A DNA stretch of 5,466 bases, from positions 1-5,466 of the forward strand of contig DATJJB010000697.1 in NCBI GenBank assembly GCA_035492655.1, written 5' to 3'. A model generated the notes under the pieces. That model had not been told where the DNA came from, ran no database searches, and saw only the letters and a list, made by a program, of their open reading frames with translations. This DNA comes from Kutzneria sp035492655. GTDB lineage: Bacteria > Actinomycetota > Actinomycetes > Mycobacteriales > Pseudonocardiaceae. How positions within the stretch are numbered: the stretch's first letter is position 1; each line of letters starts with the position of its first letter. Positions 1 through 4,930 of the stretch are shown here, in pieces. Position numbers and translations under genes: made by a program.

Positions 1-219
1 CGCTGGTGCTTCGAACAGCCCGGCCGGTTCCTGTCCAACGCCGCCGTCGTGAGCTTCTACGAGCACGTCTTCGACGACTGGGACCTCCGCCACGACGTGG
101 CCCGCCGACTGCCCACCGAGGTCATGGCCCAGGTCCGGCCGCTGTGGGAGTGGCGCCTGCCGGCCGACAAGTTAGCCGAGGTAGACCGACTGCTGGGGGT
201 AGCGGACCACCCCGCTTGA
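1..219 (+). CDS. 3' end of an unrecognised protein (partial)
   Basis: An open frame enters from the left edge in frame 1 and ends at TGA 217-219, giving the last 72 residues of a protein (it begins RWCFEQPGRF and ends GVADHPA). Codon use is high-GC through most of it, which supports real coding. The tail is rich in Trp, Arg and acidic residues, with no membrane segment or signal, so it looks like a soluble cytoplasmic protein. I recognise no family. A TTA leucine codon lies at 172-174 and two GTA codons follow, so the last 15 codons are less GC-biased than the rest. TTA codons are rare in actinomycetes and need the bldA-type tRNA. The stop codon overlaps the candidate -35 box of the tRNA gene downstream. 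Confidence 0.7.
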   Translation, partial: RWCFEQPGRFLSNAAVVSFYEHVFDDWDLRHDVARRLPTEVMAQVRPLWEWRLPADKLAEVDRLLGVADHPA

Positions 220-246
220 AAAGCACTCCCGGCCATGGGTTAAGCT
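216..246 (+). promoter_or_regulatory. Candidate promoter of the tRNA-Gly gene
   Basis: A TTGAAA box at 216-221 and a TAAGCT box (TANNNT type) at 241-246 are separated by 19 bases, or by 18 if TTAAGC is taken as the -10. The tRNA begins 17 bases after the -10, which would leave a leader of roughly 10 bases. The -35 box overlaps the stop codon of the preceding gene. This rests on motif and position only, and the spacer is slightly long. Confidence 0.45.
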
Positions 247-263
247 GTGCGCAGCACGGCGTT

Positions 264-336
264 GCGGACGTAGCGCAGTTGGTAGCGCATCACCTTGCCA
301 AGGTGAGGGTCGCGAGTTCGAGTCTCGTCGTCCGCT
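264..336 (+). tRNA. tRNA-Gly (anticodon GCC)
   Basis: A full cloverleaf folds. The acceptor is GCGGACG (264-270) pairing perfectly with 329-335. The D-arm stem is GCGC/GCGC (273-276 with 285-288) around AGTTGGTA. The anticodon stem is TCACC/GGTGA (290-294 with 302-306), with the GCC anticodon at 297-299 in loop TTGCCAA. The T-arm is 312-316 with 324-328 around TTCGAGT, with one G-U pair. The discriminator base is T at 336, as usual for bacterial tRNA-Gly. CCA is not encoded, as is common in actinomycetes. It reads GGC/GGU glycine codons, which are heavily used in high-GC genomes. It appears to be a single-gene transcript with its own promoter and terminator. Confidence 0.97.
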
Positions 337-342
337 CGGGAT

Positions 343-385
343 CGAGGGAGCTGTGTCTGCGGAAAGCGCAGACACAGCTCCCTCG
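343..385 (+). terminator. Strong hairpin after the tRNA, likely transcription terminator
   Basis: A perfect 19-bp inverted repeat (343-361 with 367-385) closes a 5-base loop, GAAAG. It starts 7 bases after the tRNA and is followed by a short T-rich stretch (GTTTGTTT, 388-395). A perfect stem of this length, placed here, best fits a rho-independent terminator for the tRNA transcript. It is nearly symmetrical and could also act on the minus strand for transcripts coming from the gene at 440-775. Confidence 0.8.
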
Positions 386-393
386 CCGTTTGT

Positions 394-414
394 TTGGGGG
401 GCCGAGCCCCCCAA
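394..414. repeat. G6/C6 hairpin next to the tRNA terminator
   Basis: The bases TTGGGGGGC (394-402) and GCCCCCCAA (406-414) pair over 9 bp around a CGA loop. A further C-run (416-421) follows. It sits directly between the tRNA terminator and the end of the convergent gene at 440, so it may be a second bidirectional terminator. From memory, similar G-run/C-run hairpins recur between genes in Pseudonocardiaceae genomes; I cannot verify that here. Confidence 0.6.
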
Positions 415-439
415 GCCCCCCACGCACTAGCTACTCGCC

Positions 440-775
440 TCAGACTTCGATGCGGTACATGCCGAAGATCATGAAGGCCGTTTCGAAGCGGATGGCCAGG
501 TCGCTGAAGCCGTTGCCCCAGACCCGGACCGAGAGCACCTCGGTGCCAGGGCTGGAGGCGAAGGCGATCGTGACATCGGAATCGCCCTCGAGGGGGAACT
601 CGAACCAGCCGTCCCGGGCGGTCGAGTCCGAGGTCATCAGGCCGAGGTCGACGTTGCGCCAGTCGCCGTCCTCCAGCTGCTGACCGGCGAAGGTGCTGGC
701 CACCTCGACGAACGCCCTGGCGTTCTGGGCCAGGATCCAGCCCTCGGCGAGCAGCTCGCCCTTGATTCTGCTCAT
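440..775 (-). CDS. Small uncharacterised protein downstream of the chitinase
   Basis: This encodes 111 residues (starts MSRIKGELL, ends GMYRIEV). I chose ATG 775 because GGGAGG lies at 781-786 with a 5-base spacer. The frame is open back to a GTG at 808, but that codon lies inside a hairpin and has no ribosome binding site of its own. There is no signal peptide or membrane segment. The N-terminal third looks helical (to about residue 35) and the rest looks beta-rich, with aromatic and acidic residues (WFEFPLEGDSDVTIAF around 57-72), so a small alpha/beta soluble domain is likely. I do not recognise the family. It follows the chitinase on the same strand after 50 bases with a hairpin between them. 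It may be expressed by readthrough from the chitinase or from an unseen promoter. No catalytic motif is visible. Confidence 0.8.
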   Translation of the reverse strand: MSRIKGELLAEGWILAQNARAFVEVASTFAGQQLEDGDWRNVDLGLMTSDSTARDGWFEFPLEGDSDVTIAFASSPGTEVLSVRVWGNGFSDLAIRFETAFMIFGMYRIEV

Positions 776-784
776 GAAGGCCTC

Positions 785-813
785 CCGGGGTGGGCCGCCG
801 CGGCCCACCCCGG
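785..813 (-). terminator. Intergenic hairpin between chitinase and small gene
   Basis: A 12-bp perfect inverted repeat (785-796 with 802-813) holds a GCCGC loop whose ends can pair once more. It lies 12 bases beyond the chitinase stop, so it is in the right place for a terminator or a 3' stabilising hairpin. No T-tract follows on the minus strand. Instead the base of the stem contains the first two G bases of the GGGAGG ribosome binding site of the next gene. It may therefore attenuate transcription, restrict translation, or both. Confidence 0.6.
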
Positions 814-825
814 AAAAGGGTGCCG

Positions 826-2421
826 TCAGCTGCCGAAGTACGAGGTGAAGTTGGTCGCGAACTCCCAGTTGTTGAACTTATCCCAGTTGATGGACCAGGT
901 CATCAGGCCGCGAAGATCGGGATGACGGCCGTGCACGGCGTAACCGCCACAGTTGGCGCCCTTGGTCAGACAGTCCAGCGCCTGGTCGAGCGTGCCGGTG
1001 GGAATCCAGCCGTTGCCGGCGTTCTGGTTGGCCGGCACGCCGATGGCCACCTGCCCAGGGCTGAGGGCCGGGAACACACGCGACGTGTTGCCGGCGACGG
1101 GAAAACCGGTCAGCAGCATGTCGGTCATGGCGATGTGGAAATCGGCCCCGCCCATCTGGTGGTACTGGTTGTCCAGGCCCATGATCGGCCCCGAGTTGTA
1201 GTCCTGGACGGTGAGCAGGGTCAGCGAGTCCCGCAACGCGTAGATCACCGGCAGGAAGGCGCCGGCCCGCGGGTCCTGGGCGTTGTTCGGACCGGGGCCG
1301 TAGAACTGGTAGCCCAGCTGCACGAAGAACGTCTCGGGGGCCATGGTCAGCACGAACTTGGTGCCGTAGCGGGCCTTGAGCTGCTTGAGGGCGGAGATCA
1401 GGTTGACCACGACCGGTGTGGTCGGGCTGCGGAAGTCGGCGTCGCCGGCCTGCAGCGACAGGGACTGGTTCTCGAAGTCGATGTCCACGCCGTCCAGGCC
1501 CCAGCGGTCGATGATGGCGCTGACCGAGTTGACGAAGTTCGTGGCCATCGCGGCCGAGGTCAGCTGCACCTCGCCGGCGGCGCCGCCGATCGAGATGACC
1601 ACCTTCTTGCCCTTGGCCTGCTGCGCCTTGATACCGGCCAGGAAGTCGGCGTCGCTCTCCACCCCGGCGCACTCGCTGGCCGAGCAGCGGTTGAACACGA
1701 TGTTGCCGTTGCCGGTGGAGTCGGCGAAGGCCAGGTCGATCACGTTCCACGCGGCCGGCACGCTGGCGATCGGCTGATAGCCGGAACCGTTGGCGAAGCT
1801 GGAGTGCAGGTAGCCGACCAGCGCGTGGGCCGGCAGGCCGCCACCGGGCGGCGGGGTGGTCGGCCCGGTGGTGGTCGTGGTTGTCGTCGTTGTGGTGGTT
1901 GTGGTCGTCGTGGTGGGCGGCGGCTGGTTGCCGGCGGGTCCGCTCAACGTCACGTCGTCCAGGTAGTAGGTGGGTTGCCCGTACCAGCCGTGCACGTAGA
2001 TCGTCACGGTCGTGGTGGACGCGCCGGTGGTGAACGACGTGGAGAGCTGCTGCCAGGTCGAGCTGGACGTCCAGGTCTGCGGATCGGTGGTGCCGGTGCC
2101 GGTGGCGCCCAGGTAGACGTAGCTGCCCTGGACCCAGGCCGACAGCGTGTACTGCGAGTTGGGCTGCACGCTGATCTGCTGGCTGCACTGGGCGAAGTTC
2201 TGGCCGGCCGGCGTGCCGGCGGCGGCGCCGGACCCGGAGTGCGTTGGCGAGCTGACCGCGGCGGCGGCCGAGCAGGTCCAGCCGGACAGGCCGGACTCGA
2301 AGCCGGGATTGGCCGCCAGGTTGGCGGTGGCCCCGGTCGCCGGCTGGGCCACGATGGCCAACGAGACCAGGGCGGTTGCGGTGAGACCGGCTAACACGTG
2401 AAGCAGGGATCTGCGGGTCAT
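826..2421 (-). CDS. Secreted family 18 chitinase with N-terminal carbohydrate-binding module
   Basis: This encodes 531 residues. ATG 2421 is chosen because GGAGG lies 5 bases upstream; a GTG at 2433 would add four residues. Residues 1-31 form a signal peptide (MTRR, a hydrophobic core, then an Ala-rich cleavage region ending about ATG-A). Residues 34-161 resemble the beta-sandwich binding module of Streptomyces chitinases (NPGFESGLSGW, YTLSAWVQG, YYLDDVTLS), with Cys50 and Cys79 able to form a disulfide. Residues 162-196 are a Pro/Thr linker with 16 consecutive Thr. Residues 197-531 are the GH18 barrel, with SIGG (277-280), the catalytic motif DGVDIDFE (310-317) with Glu317 as acid/base, QDYN (406-409), and MTWSINWD (507-514). 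GH18 enzymes hydrolyse beta-1,4-GlcNAc links by substrate-assisted retaining catalysis. All key residues are present, so it should be active outside the cell on chitin. Two DasR-like operators precede it. Confidence 0.96.
   Translation of the reverse strand: MTRRSLLHVLAGLTATALVSLAIVAQPATGATANLAANPGFESGLSGWTCSAAAAVSSPTHSGSGAAAGTPAGQNFAQCSQQISVQPNSQYTLSAWVQGSYVYLGATGTGTTDPQTWTSSSTWQQLSTSFTTGASTTTVTIYVHGWYGQPTYYLDDVTLSGPAGNQPPPTTTTTTTTTTTTTTTTGPTTPPPGGGLPAHALVGYLHSSFANGSGYQPIASVPAAWNVIDLAFADSTGNGNIVFNRCSASECAGVESDADFLAGIKAQQAKGKKVVISIGGAAGEVQLTSAAMATNFVNSVSAIIDRWGLDGVDIDFENQSLSLQAGDADFRSPTTPVVVNLISALKQLKARYGTKFVLTMAPETFFVQLGYQFYGPGPNNAQDPRAGAFLPVIYALRDSLTLLTVQDYNSGPIMGLDNQYHQMGGADFHIAMTDMLLTGFPVAGNTSRVFPALSPGQVAIGVPANQNAGNGWIPTGTLDQALDCLTKGANCGGYAVHGRHPDLRGLMTWSINWDKFNNWEFATNFTSYFGS
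1867..1914 (-). repeat. Threonine-codon run in the chitinase linker
   Basis: Sixteen consecutive threonine codons (ACC, ACG and ACA mixed) encode residues 170-185 of the chitinase. The mixed codon choice means the tract is repetitive at the protein level but only partly at the DNA level, which suggests selection for the amino-acid run as well as slippage. Such Thr/Pro linkers in secreted actinomycete enzymes separate the binding and catalytic domains and are often O-glycosylated. Confidence 0.85.
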
Positions 2422-2457
2422 GCGTGCCTCCACAGGGTGCGATCCGCGGTGCCCGAA

Positions 2458-2473
2458 AGTGGACTAGACCACA
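2458..2473 (-). promoter_or_regulatory. Proximal DasR-type operator (dre-like) of the chitinase
   Basis: The plus-strand bases are AGTGGACTAGACCACA. This matches 14 of 16 positions of the Streptomyces DasR element A(C/G)TGGTCTAGACCA(C/G)T, and it is palindromic apart from one core base and one edge base. It lies 37 bases before the chitinase ATG, where the -10 region of the promoter should fall, so binding there should block transcription. Confidence 0.75.
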
Positions 2474-2480
2474 TTTTCCG

Positions 2481-2486
2481 TGTCAA
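2481..2486 (-). promoter_or_regulatory. Candidate -35 box of the chitinase promoter
   Basis: The minus strand reads TTGACA, a perfect sigma-70-type -35 hexamer, between the two DasR-like sites. At the normal 17-base spacing the -10 would fall in the proximal operator (TCCACT, a weak match), so I do not assign a -10. A start point near 2450 would give a leader of about 30 bases that contains the GGAGG ribosome binding site. Confidence 0.6.
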
Positions 2487-2499
2487 GGTCTAGACCAAA
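2484..2499 (-). promoter_or_regulatory. Distal DasR-type operator (dre-like) of the chitinase
   Basis: A perfect 10-bp palindrome GGTCTAGACC (2487-2496) is the exact core of the DasR element; the flanking bases match less well. Its centre is 26 bp from the centre of the proximal site. The core directly abuts the TTGACA box on its upstream side. Two related repeats of this kind flanking the promoter are typical of Streptomyces chitinase genes. Confidence 0.75.
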
Positions 2500-2522
2500 A
2501 CCGGTAGCCCTGGGGCAGACGA

Positions 2523-2551
2523 AACGCCCGGCGCGAGGCGCGCCGGGCGTT
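2523..2551 (-). terminator. Rho-independent terminator after the alpha/beta hydrolase
   Basis: A 13-bp perfect GC-rich stem (2523-2535 with 2539-2551) has a 3-base loop. On the minus strand the stem ends in TTT and is followed by CGTC. It lies 15 bases beyond the hydrolase stop and upstream of the chitinase promoter, so it closes the three-gene operon and separates it from the chitinase. Confidence 0.8.
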
Positions 2552-2566
2552 CGGGGTGAAGCGGGA

Positions 2567-3436
2567 TCAGACCGCGCGAGCGGCGTTGTCGGCGATCGCG
2601 TCCACGATCTGCGGCCAGGCGCCCATGGGCAGGTCGTGGCCCATGCCGGGAATGATCAGCAGCCGCGAGTCCGGGATGGCGGCCGCGGTGGCCTTGCCGC
2701 CGGTGACGTTGAGCAGCGGGTCGGCCTCGCCGTGGACGACCAGGGTCGGCACCTTCACCGTGCGCAGGCCCTCGGTGCGGTCGCCGGACGCCATGATCGC
2801 GGCGAACTGGCGCACGAAGCCCAACGGGTTGCGGGCCCGTTCGAAGGCGGCCCGGCCGTTGGCCCGGATCCGCTCCTCGTCGAACGGGAAGCCGGGCGAG
2901 CCGACCGCCCGGCTGGCCCGGACGGCCGCCTCGGCCGCCTCGTCGGCGGTCTGCGGCGGCGGGGCCTGGAGCGCGGCCATGGCCTCCGGCGTGGACGCGC
3001 CGACCGACTGGTCACCGGTCGTGGACATGATCGAGCAGGCCGACAGCAGCTGGTCGGCGTGGTCGATCAGCAGCTGCTGGACGATCATGCCGCCCATCGA
3101 CGCGCCGACCACGTGCGCCTTGGCGATGCCCAACTCGGCCAGCAGGGCGGCGGCGTCGTCGGCCATGTCCGACAGCCGGTACGGCGCCGTCGACGGGTCG
3201 CCCGCCATCACCGCGGCGACGTCGAGCGACGGGGAGTCGATCGACTGCGAAAGGCCGACGTCCCGGTTGTCGAACCGGATCACGTGGAAACCCTTGTCCG
3301 CCAACAGCTGGCAGAACTCGGGGTCCCACATGGTCATCTGCGCGCCGAGGCCCATCACCAGCAGCAGGGCGGGATTGCCGGGGTCGCCGAAGGTGTCGTA
3401 CTCCAGCGAGATCCCGTTCGCGGTCAGTTGCGGCAT
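2567..3436 (-). CDS. Alpha/beta hydrolase, RdmC-like esterase type
   Basis: This encodes 289 residues from ATG 3436. The frame stays open further upstream, but this start fits the family N-terminus (MPQLTANGISLEYDTFG), and AAGGGA lies 11 bases before it, overlapping the stop of the preceding gene. The nucleophile elbow is GASMGG with Ser113, the acid is Asp239 in GEADP, and the base is His267 in GMGHD, so the catalytic triad is complete. The sequence NPALLLVMGLGAQ (21-33) forms the strand and oxyanion region, and HVIRFDNRDVGLS (51-63) is the conserved strand-turn of this family. The length is typical. There is no signal peptide, so it is cytosolic. It resembles a family that includes the anthracycline methylesterase RdmC, but the substrate cannot be read from the sequence and no biosynthetic genes are nearby. 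It is the last gene of an apparent operon, 16 bases after the upstream stop. Confidence 0.93.
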   Translation of the reverse strand: MPQLTANGISLEYDTFGDPGNPALLLVMGLGAQMTMWDPEFCQLLADKGFHVIRFDNRDVGLSQSIDSPSLDVAAVMAGDPSTAPYRLSDMADDAAALLAELGIAKAHVVGASMGGMIVQQLLIDHADQLLSACSIMSTTGDQSVGASTPEAMAALQAPPPQTADEAAEAAVRASRAVGSPGFPFDEERIRANGRAAFERARNPLGFVRQFAAIMASGDRTEGLRTVKVPTLVVHGEADPLLNVTGGKATAAAIPDSRLLIIPGMGHDLPMGAWPQIVDAIADNAARAV

Positions 3437-3452
3437 CGAGAGTGGTGTCCCT

Positions 3453-3821
3453 TCACAGATCCGGCAGCGGGTCCGGCGGGAGCCCGGCCCGGTCCGCGTG
3501 CACCGCGTCCGCGGCCCGCGCCACCGGCACGTACTCCTCGTCGATCTCCAGCCGCATCGTGCCCAACTCGATGATCTGACCGTCCGCGGTCGGCTCCGGC
3601 GCCAGCCGGATCGAACGCGGAAAGGTCGCCCACACCGACTCGGGCACGTGCCGCTGGAAGAACTTGCAGGCCAACAACGTGACCCCGGACGTGCCAACAA
3701 CGACGAGCAAGCTGATCATCCCCGGCTGGCCGACCGACAGCGCCGGGAACACGAACTCGATCCGCTCACTCGGCGGCAGCAGGGCCCGGCACAACTGCCT
3801 GACCTCGGACGACAGGGCCAC
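3453..3821 (-). CDS. Conserved small actinomycete protein, function unknown
   Basis: This encodes 122 residues from GTG 3821; a TTG one codon earlier (3824) is an alternative. Neither start has a clear ribosome binding site, but both lie 13-16 bases after the upstream stop, so translational coupling is likely. The N-terminus (EVRQLCRALLPPSERIEFVFPALSVG) and the hydrophobic strands MISLLVVVGTSGVTLLA (35-51) followed by SVWATFPRS, then LGTMRLEIDEEYVPV (86-100), suggest a compact beta-rich domain. I recall similar actinomycete proteins ending in LPPDPLPDL and annotated as hypothetical. A bacterial PH-like fold is possible, but that is a guess from the strand pattern. The hydrophobic stretch looks like strands rather than a membrane helix. 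It sits between a YiaA/B-like membrane protein and a hydrolase in the same transcript. Confidence 0.85.
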   Translation of the reverse strand: MALSSEVRQLCRALLPPSERIEFVFPALSVGQPGMISLLVVVGTSGVTLLACKFFQRHVPESVWATFPRSIRLAPEPTADGQIIELGTMRLEIDEEYVPVARAADAVHADRAGLPPDPLPDL

Positions 3822-3836
3822 CAAGCCAGTCTGCCA

Positions 3837-4124
3837 TCAGTCGACCCGGAACGGATCGTGCTCGGCGATCAACTTGTCCACCCGGGCCCGGTCCACCCGG
3901 TGCGCCAGGGCGGTGTCCTCCTGGCGGTCGCGCACCACCTTGGCCAGCGTGAACGTGGAGGTGACGGCGTAGAGCATGCCGACCGCCAGGAACGCCCTGA
4001 TCCACGGGTCGACCGGCAGCAACGCGACCCCTATCGCCACTGCCAGCAGCGACAGGCCGAACGAGATCGCGGCCTGGGCGAAGAAGGCGGGGGTCGGGCC
4101 GGACGAGGGAGGTGTTGTCGTCAT
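3837..4124 (-). CDS. YiaA/B-type two-helix inner-membrane protein
   Basis: This encodes 95 residues from ATG 4124. Two membrane helices are visible, at about 13-36 (AFFAQAAISFGLSLLAVAIG) and 41-62 (WIRAFLAVGMLYAVTSTFTLAK), joined by a short LLPVDP turn. They are followed by a charged cytoplasmic tail (VVRDRQEDTALAHRVDRARVDKL). The LLPVD turn and STFTLAKVVRD are the hallmarks of the YiaA/B two-helix family; the molecular function of that family is not established. No Shine-Dalgarno sequence precedes the ATG: the bases there are the T-run of a terminator hairpin. Its TGA stop overlaps an out-of-frame ATG, and the next gene starts 13-16 bases later. It is probably the first gene of the operon that continues to the hydrolase. 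Confidence 0.88.
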   Translation of the reverse strand: MTTTPPSSGPTPAFFAQAAISFGLSLLAVAIGVALLPVDPWIRAFLAVGMLYAVTSTFTLAKVVRDRQEDTALAHRVDRARVDKLIAEHDPFRVD

Positions 4125-4128
4125 GGAA

Positions 4129-4153
4129 AAAGGGTCCCGGCCCGGGACCCTTT
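4129..4153 (-). terminator. Terminator of the zinc-ribbon gene, abutting the next start codon
   Basis: A 10-bp stem, AAAGGGTCCC (4129-4138) with GGGACCCTTT (4144-4153), has a GGCCC loop. On the minus strand it ends in five Ts (4131-4127), a classic rho-independent form. It lies 25 bases after the zinc-ribbon stop. Only two bases separate the T-run from the ATG of the YiaA/B-like gene. Confidence 0.85.
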
Positions 4154-4178
4154 CGTCTTGAGTACAGCTACTCAGTCG

Positions 4179-4820
4179 CTACAGCTTTCCGCCGCAGTCC
4201 GAGCAGAACACCGCGCCTGCCTTGTTGCCGGTGGAGCCGCAGCCGCCGCACGTCACCGGGACCGCCAGCGAGCCGCCGCAGGCCGAGCAGAACTTGCCGC
4301 CGTCGACCTTCGTGCCGCAGCTCGGGCAGTTCAGCTTGGCCCGGGTGTCGACGTCGACCGCGGCCGTCCAGTCCTTCTGCCGGGCCTTCTCCCAGATCTG
4401 GTCGCGCTGCGCCGCCGACTGGGCGCGGGCCACCTCCTCGGCCACGCTCGGCGAGCAGCGCAGGCACTGGCCGATCTCCTCGTTCCAGCACAGCGTCTTG
4501 CACATCCAGTCGCTGCAGCCGCGGCACTGCGAGAAGCTCGGGCTGATCTCCTGCACCGCGGCGGTCAGCGCCTTGTCCTTGGCCGGCGAGTTGGTGGCCC
4601 GGTCGTAGCGCCACTGCTCGGTGGCCCGGCTGAGGTCCTCGGCCGCGCCGCCGAACAGCGAGCCGACCGCGCGCAGCAGGCCGCGACCCATTTCCACCTT
4701 GTCCCGCTGGAACGCGGAACGGTAGCCGTTGCCACAGCGTTCGCAGTAGAACTCGAACTGGTATCCCTCGGTATTCGAGAGATCGCGGAAGTTGTCGGTG
4801 AACGGAACCATTCCAGGCAC
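4179..4820 (-). CDS. Multi-zinc-ribbon protein with 16 cysteines
   Basis: This encodes 213 residues from GTG 4820; ATG 4811 (MVPFTDNF) is a good alternative. TAAGGT ends exactly 6 bases before the GTG, the layout of a leaderless actinobacterial promoter, and AAGG in the same place is only a weak ribosome binding site. Cysteines fall at 26/29, 99/102, 107, 111, 119/122, 165/168, 178/181, 191/194 and 206/209, enough for four zinc sites. The last two pairs-of-pairs form a double zinc ribbon (DZR-like: CPSC...CSAC, then CGGC...CSDC). A Gly-rich amphipathic stretch (44-63) and charged helices lie between. It has no membrane span or signal and no enzyme motif. A role in protein or nucleic-acid binding is plausible but unproven. 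It has its own terminator, so it looks monocistronic. Confidence 0.9.
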   Translation of the reverse strand: MPGMVPFTDNFRDLSNTEGYQFEFYCERCGNGYRSAFQRDKVEMGRGLLRAVGSLFGGAAEDLSRATEQWRYDRATNSPAKDKALTAAVQEISPSFSQCRGCSDWMCKTLCWNEEIGQCLRCSPSVAEEVARAQSAAQRDQIWEKARQKDWTAAVDVDTRAKLNCPSCGTKVDGGKFCSACGGSLAVPVTCGGCGSTGNKAGAVFCSDCGGKL

Positions 4821-4826
4821 GCACGG

Positions 4827-4832
4827 ACCTTA
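4827..4832 (-). promoter_or_regulatory. Candidate -10 box for a leaderless zinc-ribbon transcript
   Basis: The minus strand reads TAAGGT followed by six bases and then the GTG start codon. This is the TANNNT-N6-start arrangement seen with leaderless mRNAs in actinobacteria. No good -35 hexamer is visible at 17-18 bases. The same bases could instead be read as a weak AAGG ribosome binding site. Confidence 0.4.
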
Positions 4833-4930
4833 TCCGCCCACCGGCCCGTTCCGCCCCTGCCGTTTCGGGCAAGGAGGACCGCAATCGGGGCAAGGGTTCT
4901 CGCCCCTAGGTGCAACCAGTGATCCCCCGG

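Noticed and set aside
264..440. tRNA-Gly as an integration site with an attachment repeat
   Set aside because: I see no second copy of the tRNA 3' end, no integrase and no mobile genes in the window. The flanking inverted repeats are explained as terminators.
790..2394. Long plus-strand open frame antisense to the chitinase
   Set aside because: It is Gly/Arg/Val/His-rich low-complexity sequence, typical of the mirror frame of a GC-rich gene. The minus strand here encodes an unmistakable GH18 chitinase with a signal peptide and ribosome binding site.
3766..3837. A 23-codon frame starting at the ATG that overlaps the YiaA/B-like stop (TGATG)
   Set aside because: The overlap looks like coupling, but the frame is out of register with the next gene and stops after 23 codons. 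The real downstream frame starts at GTG 3821 or TTG 3824. A role as a coupling leader cannot be excluded.
4887..4906. Possible terminator after doc
   Set aside because: Only a 5-bp stem (GGGGC with GCCCC) with a 10-base loop and no T-run; too weak to call.
4830..4910. Cys-rich frame (CPDCGPPCP) just upstream of the zinc-ribbon gene
   Set aside because: It suggests an N-terminal extension, but it is in another frame, has no start signal and lies in the tail of a frame antiparallel to nothing conserved. The Cys pattern is short enough to be chance.
2556..4922. 788-codon plus-strand open frame
   Set aside because: It runs antisense across four real minus-strand genes and two terminators, and its product is low-complexity with no domain. 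It is a by-product of high GC.
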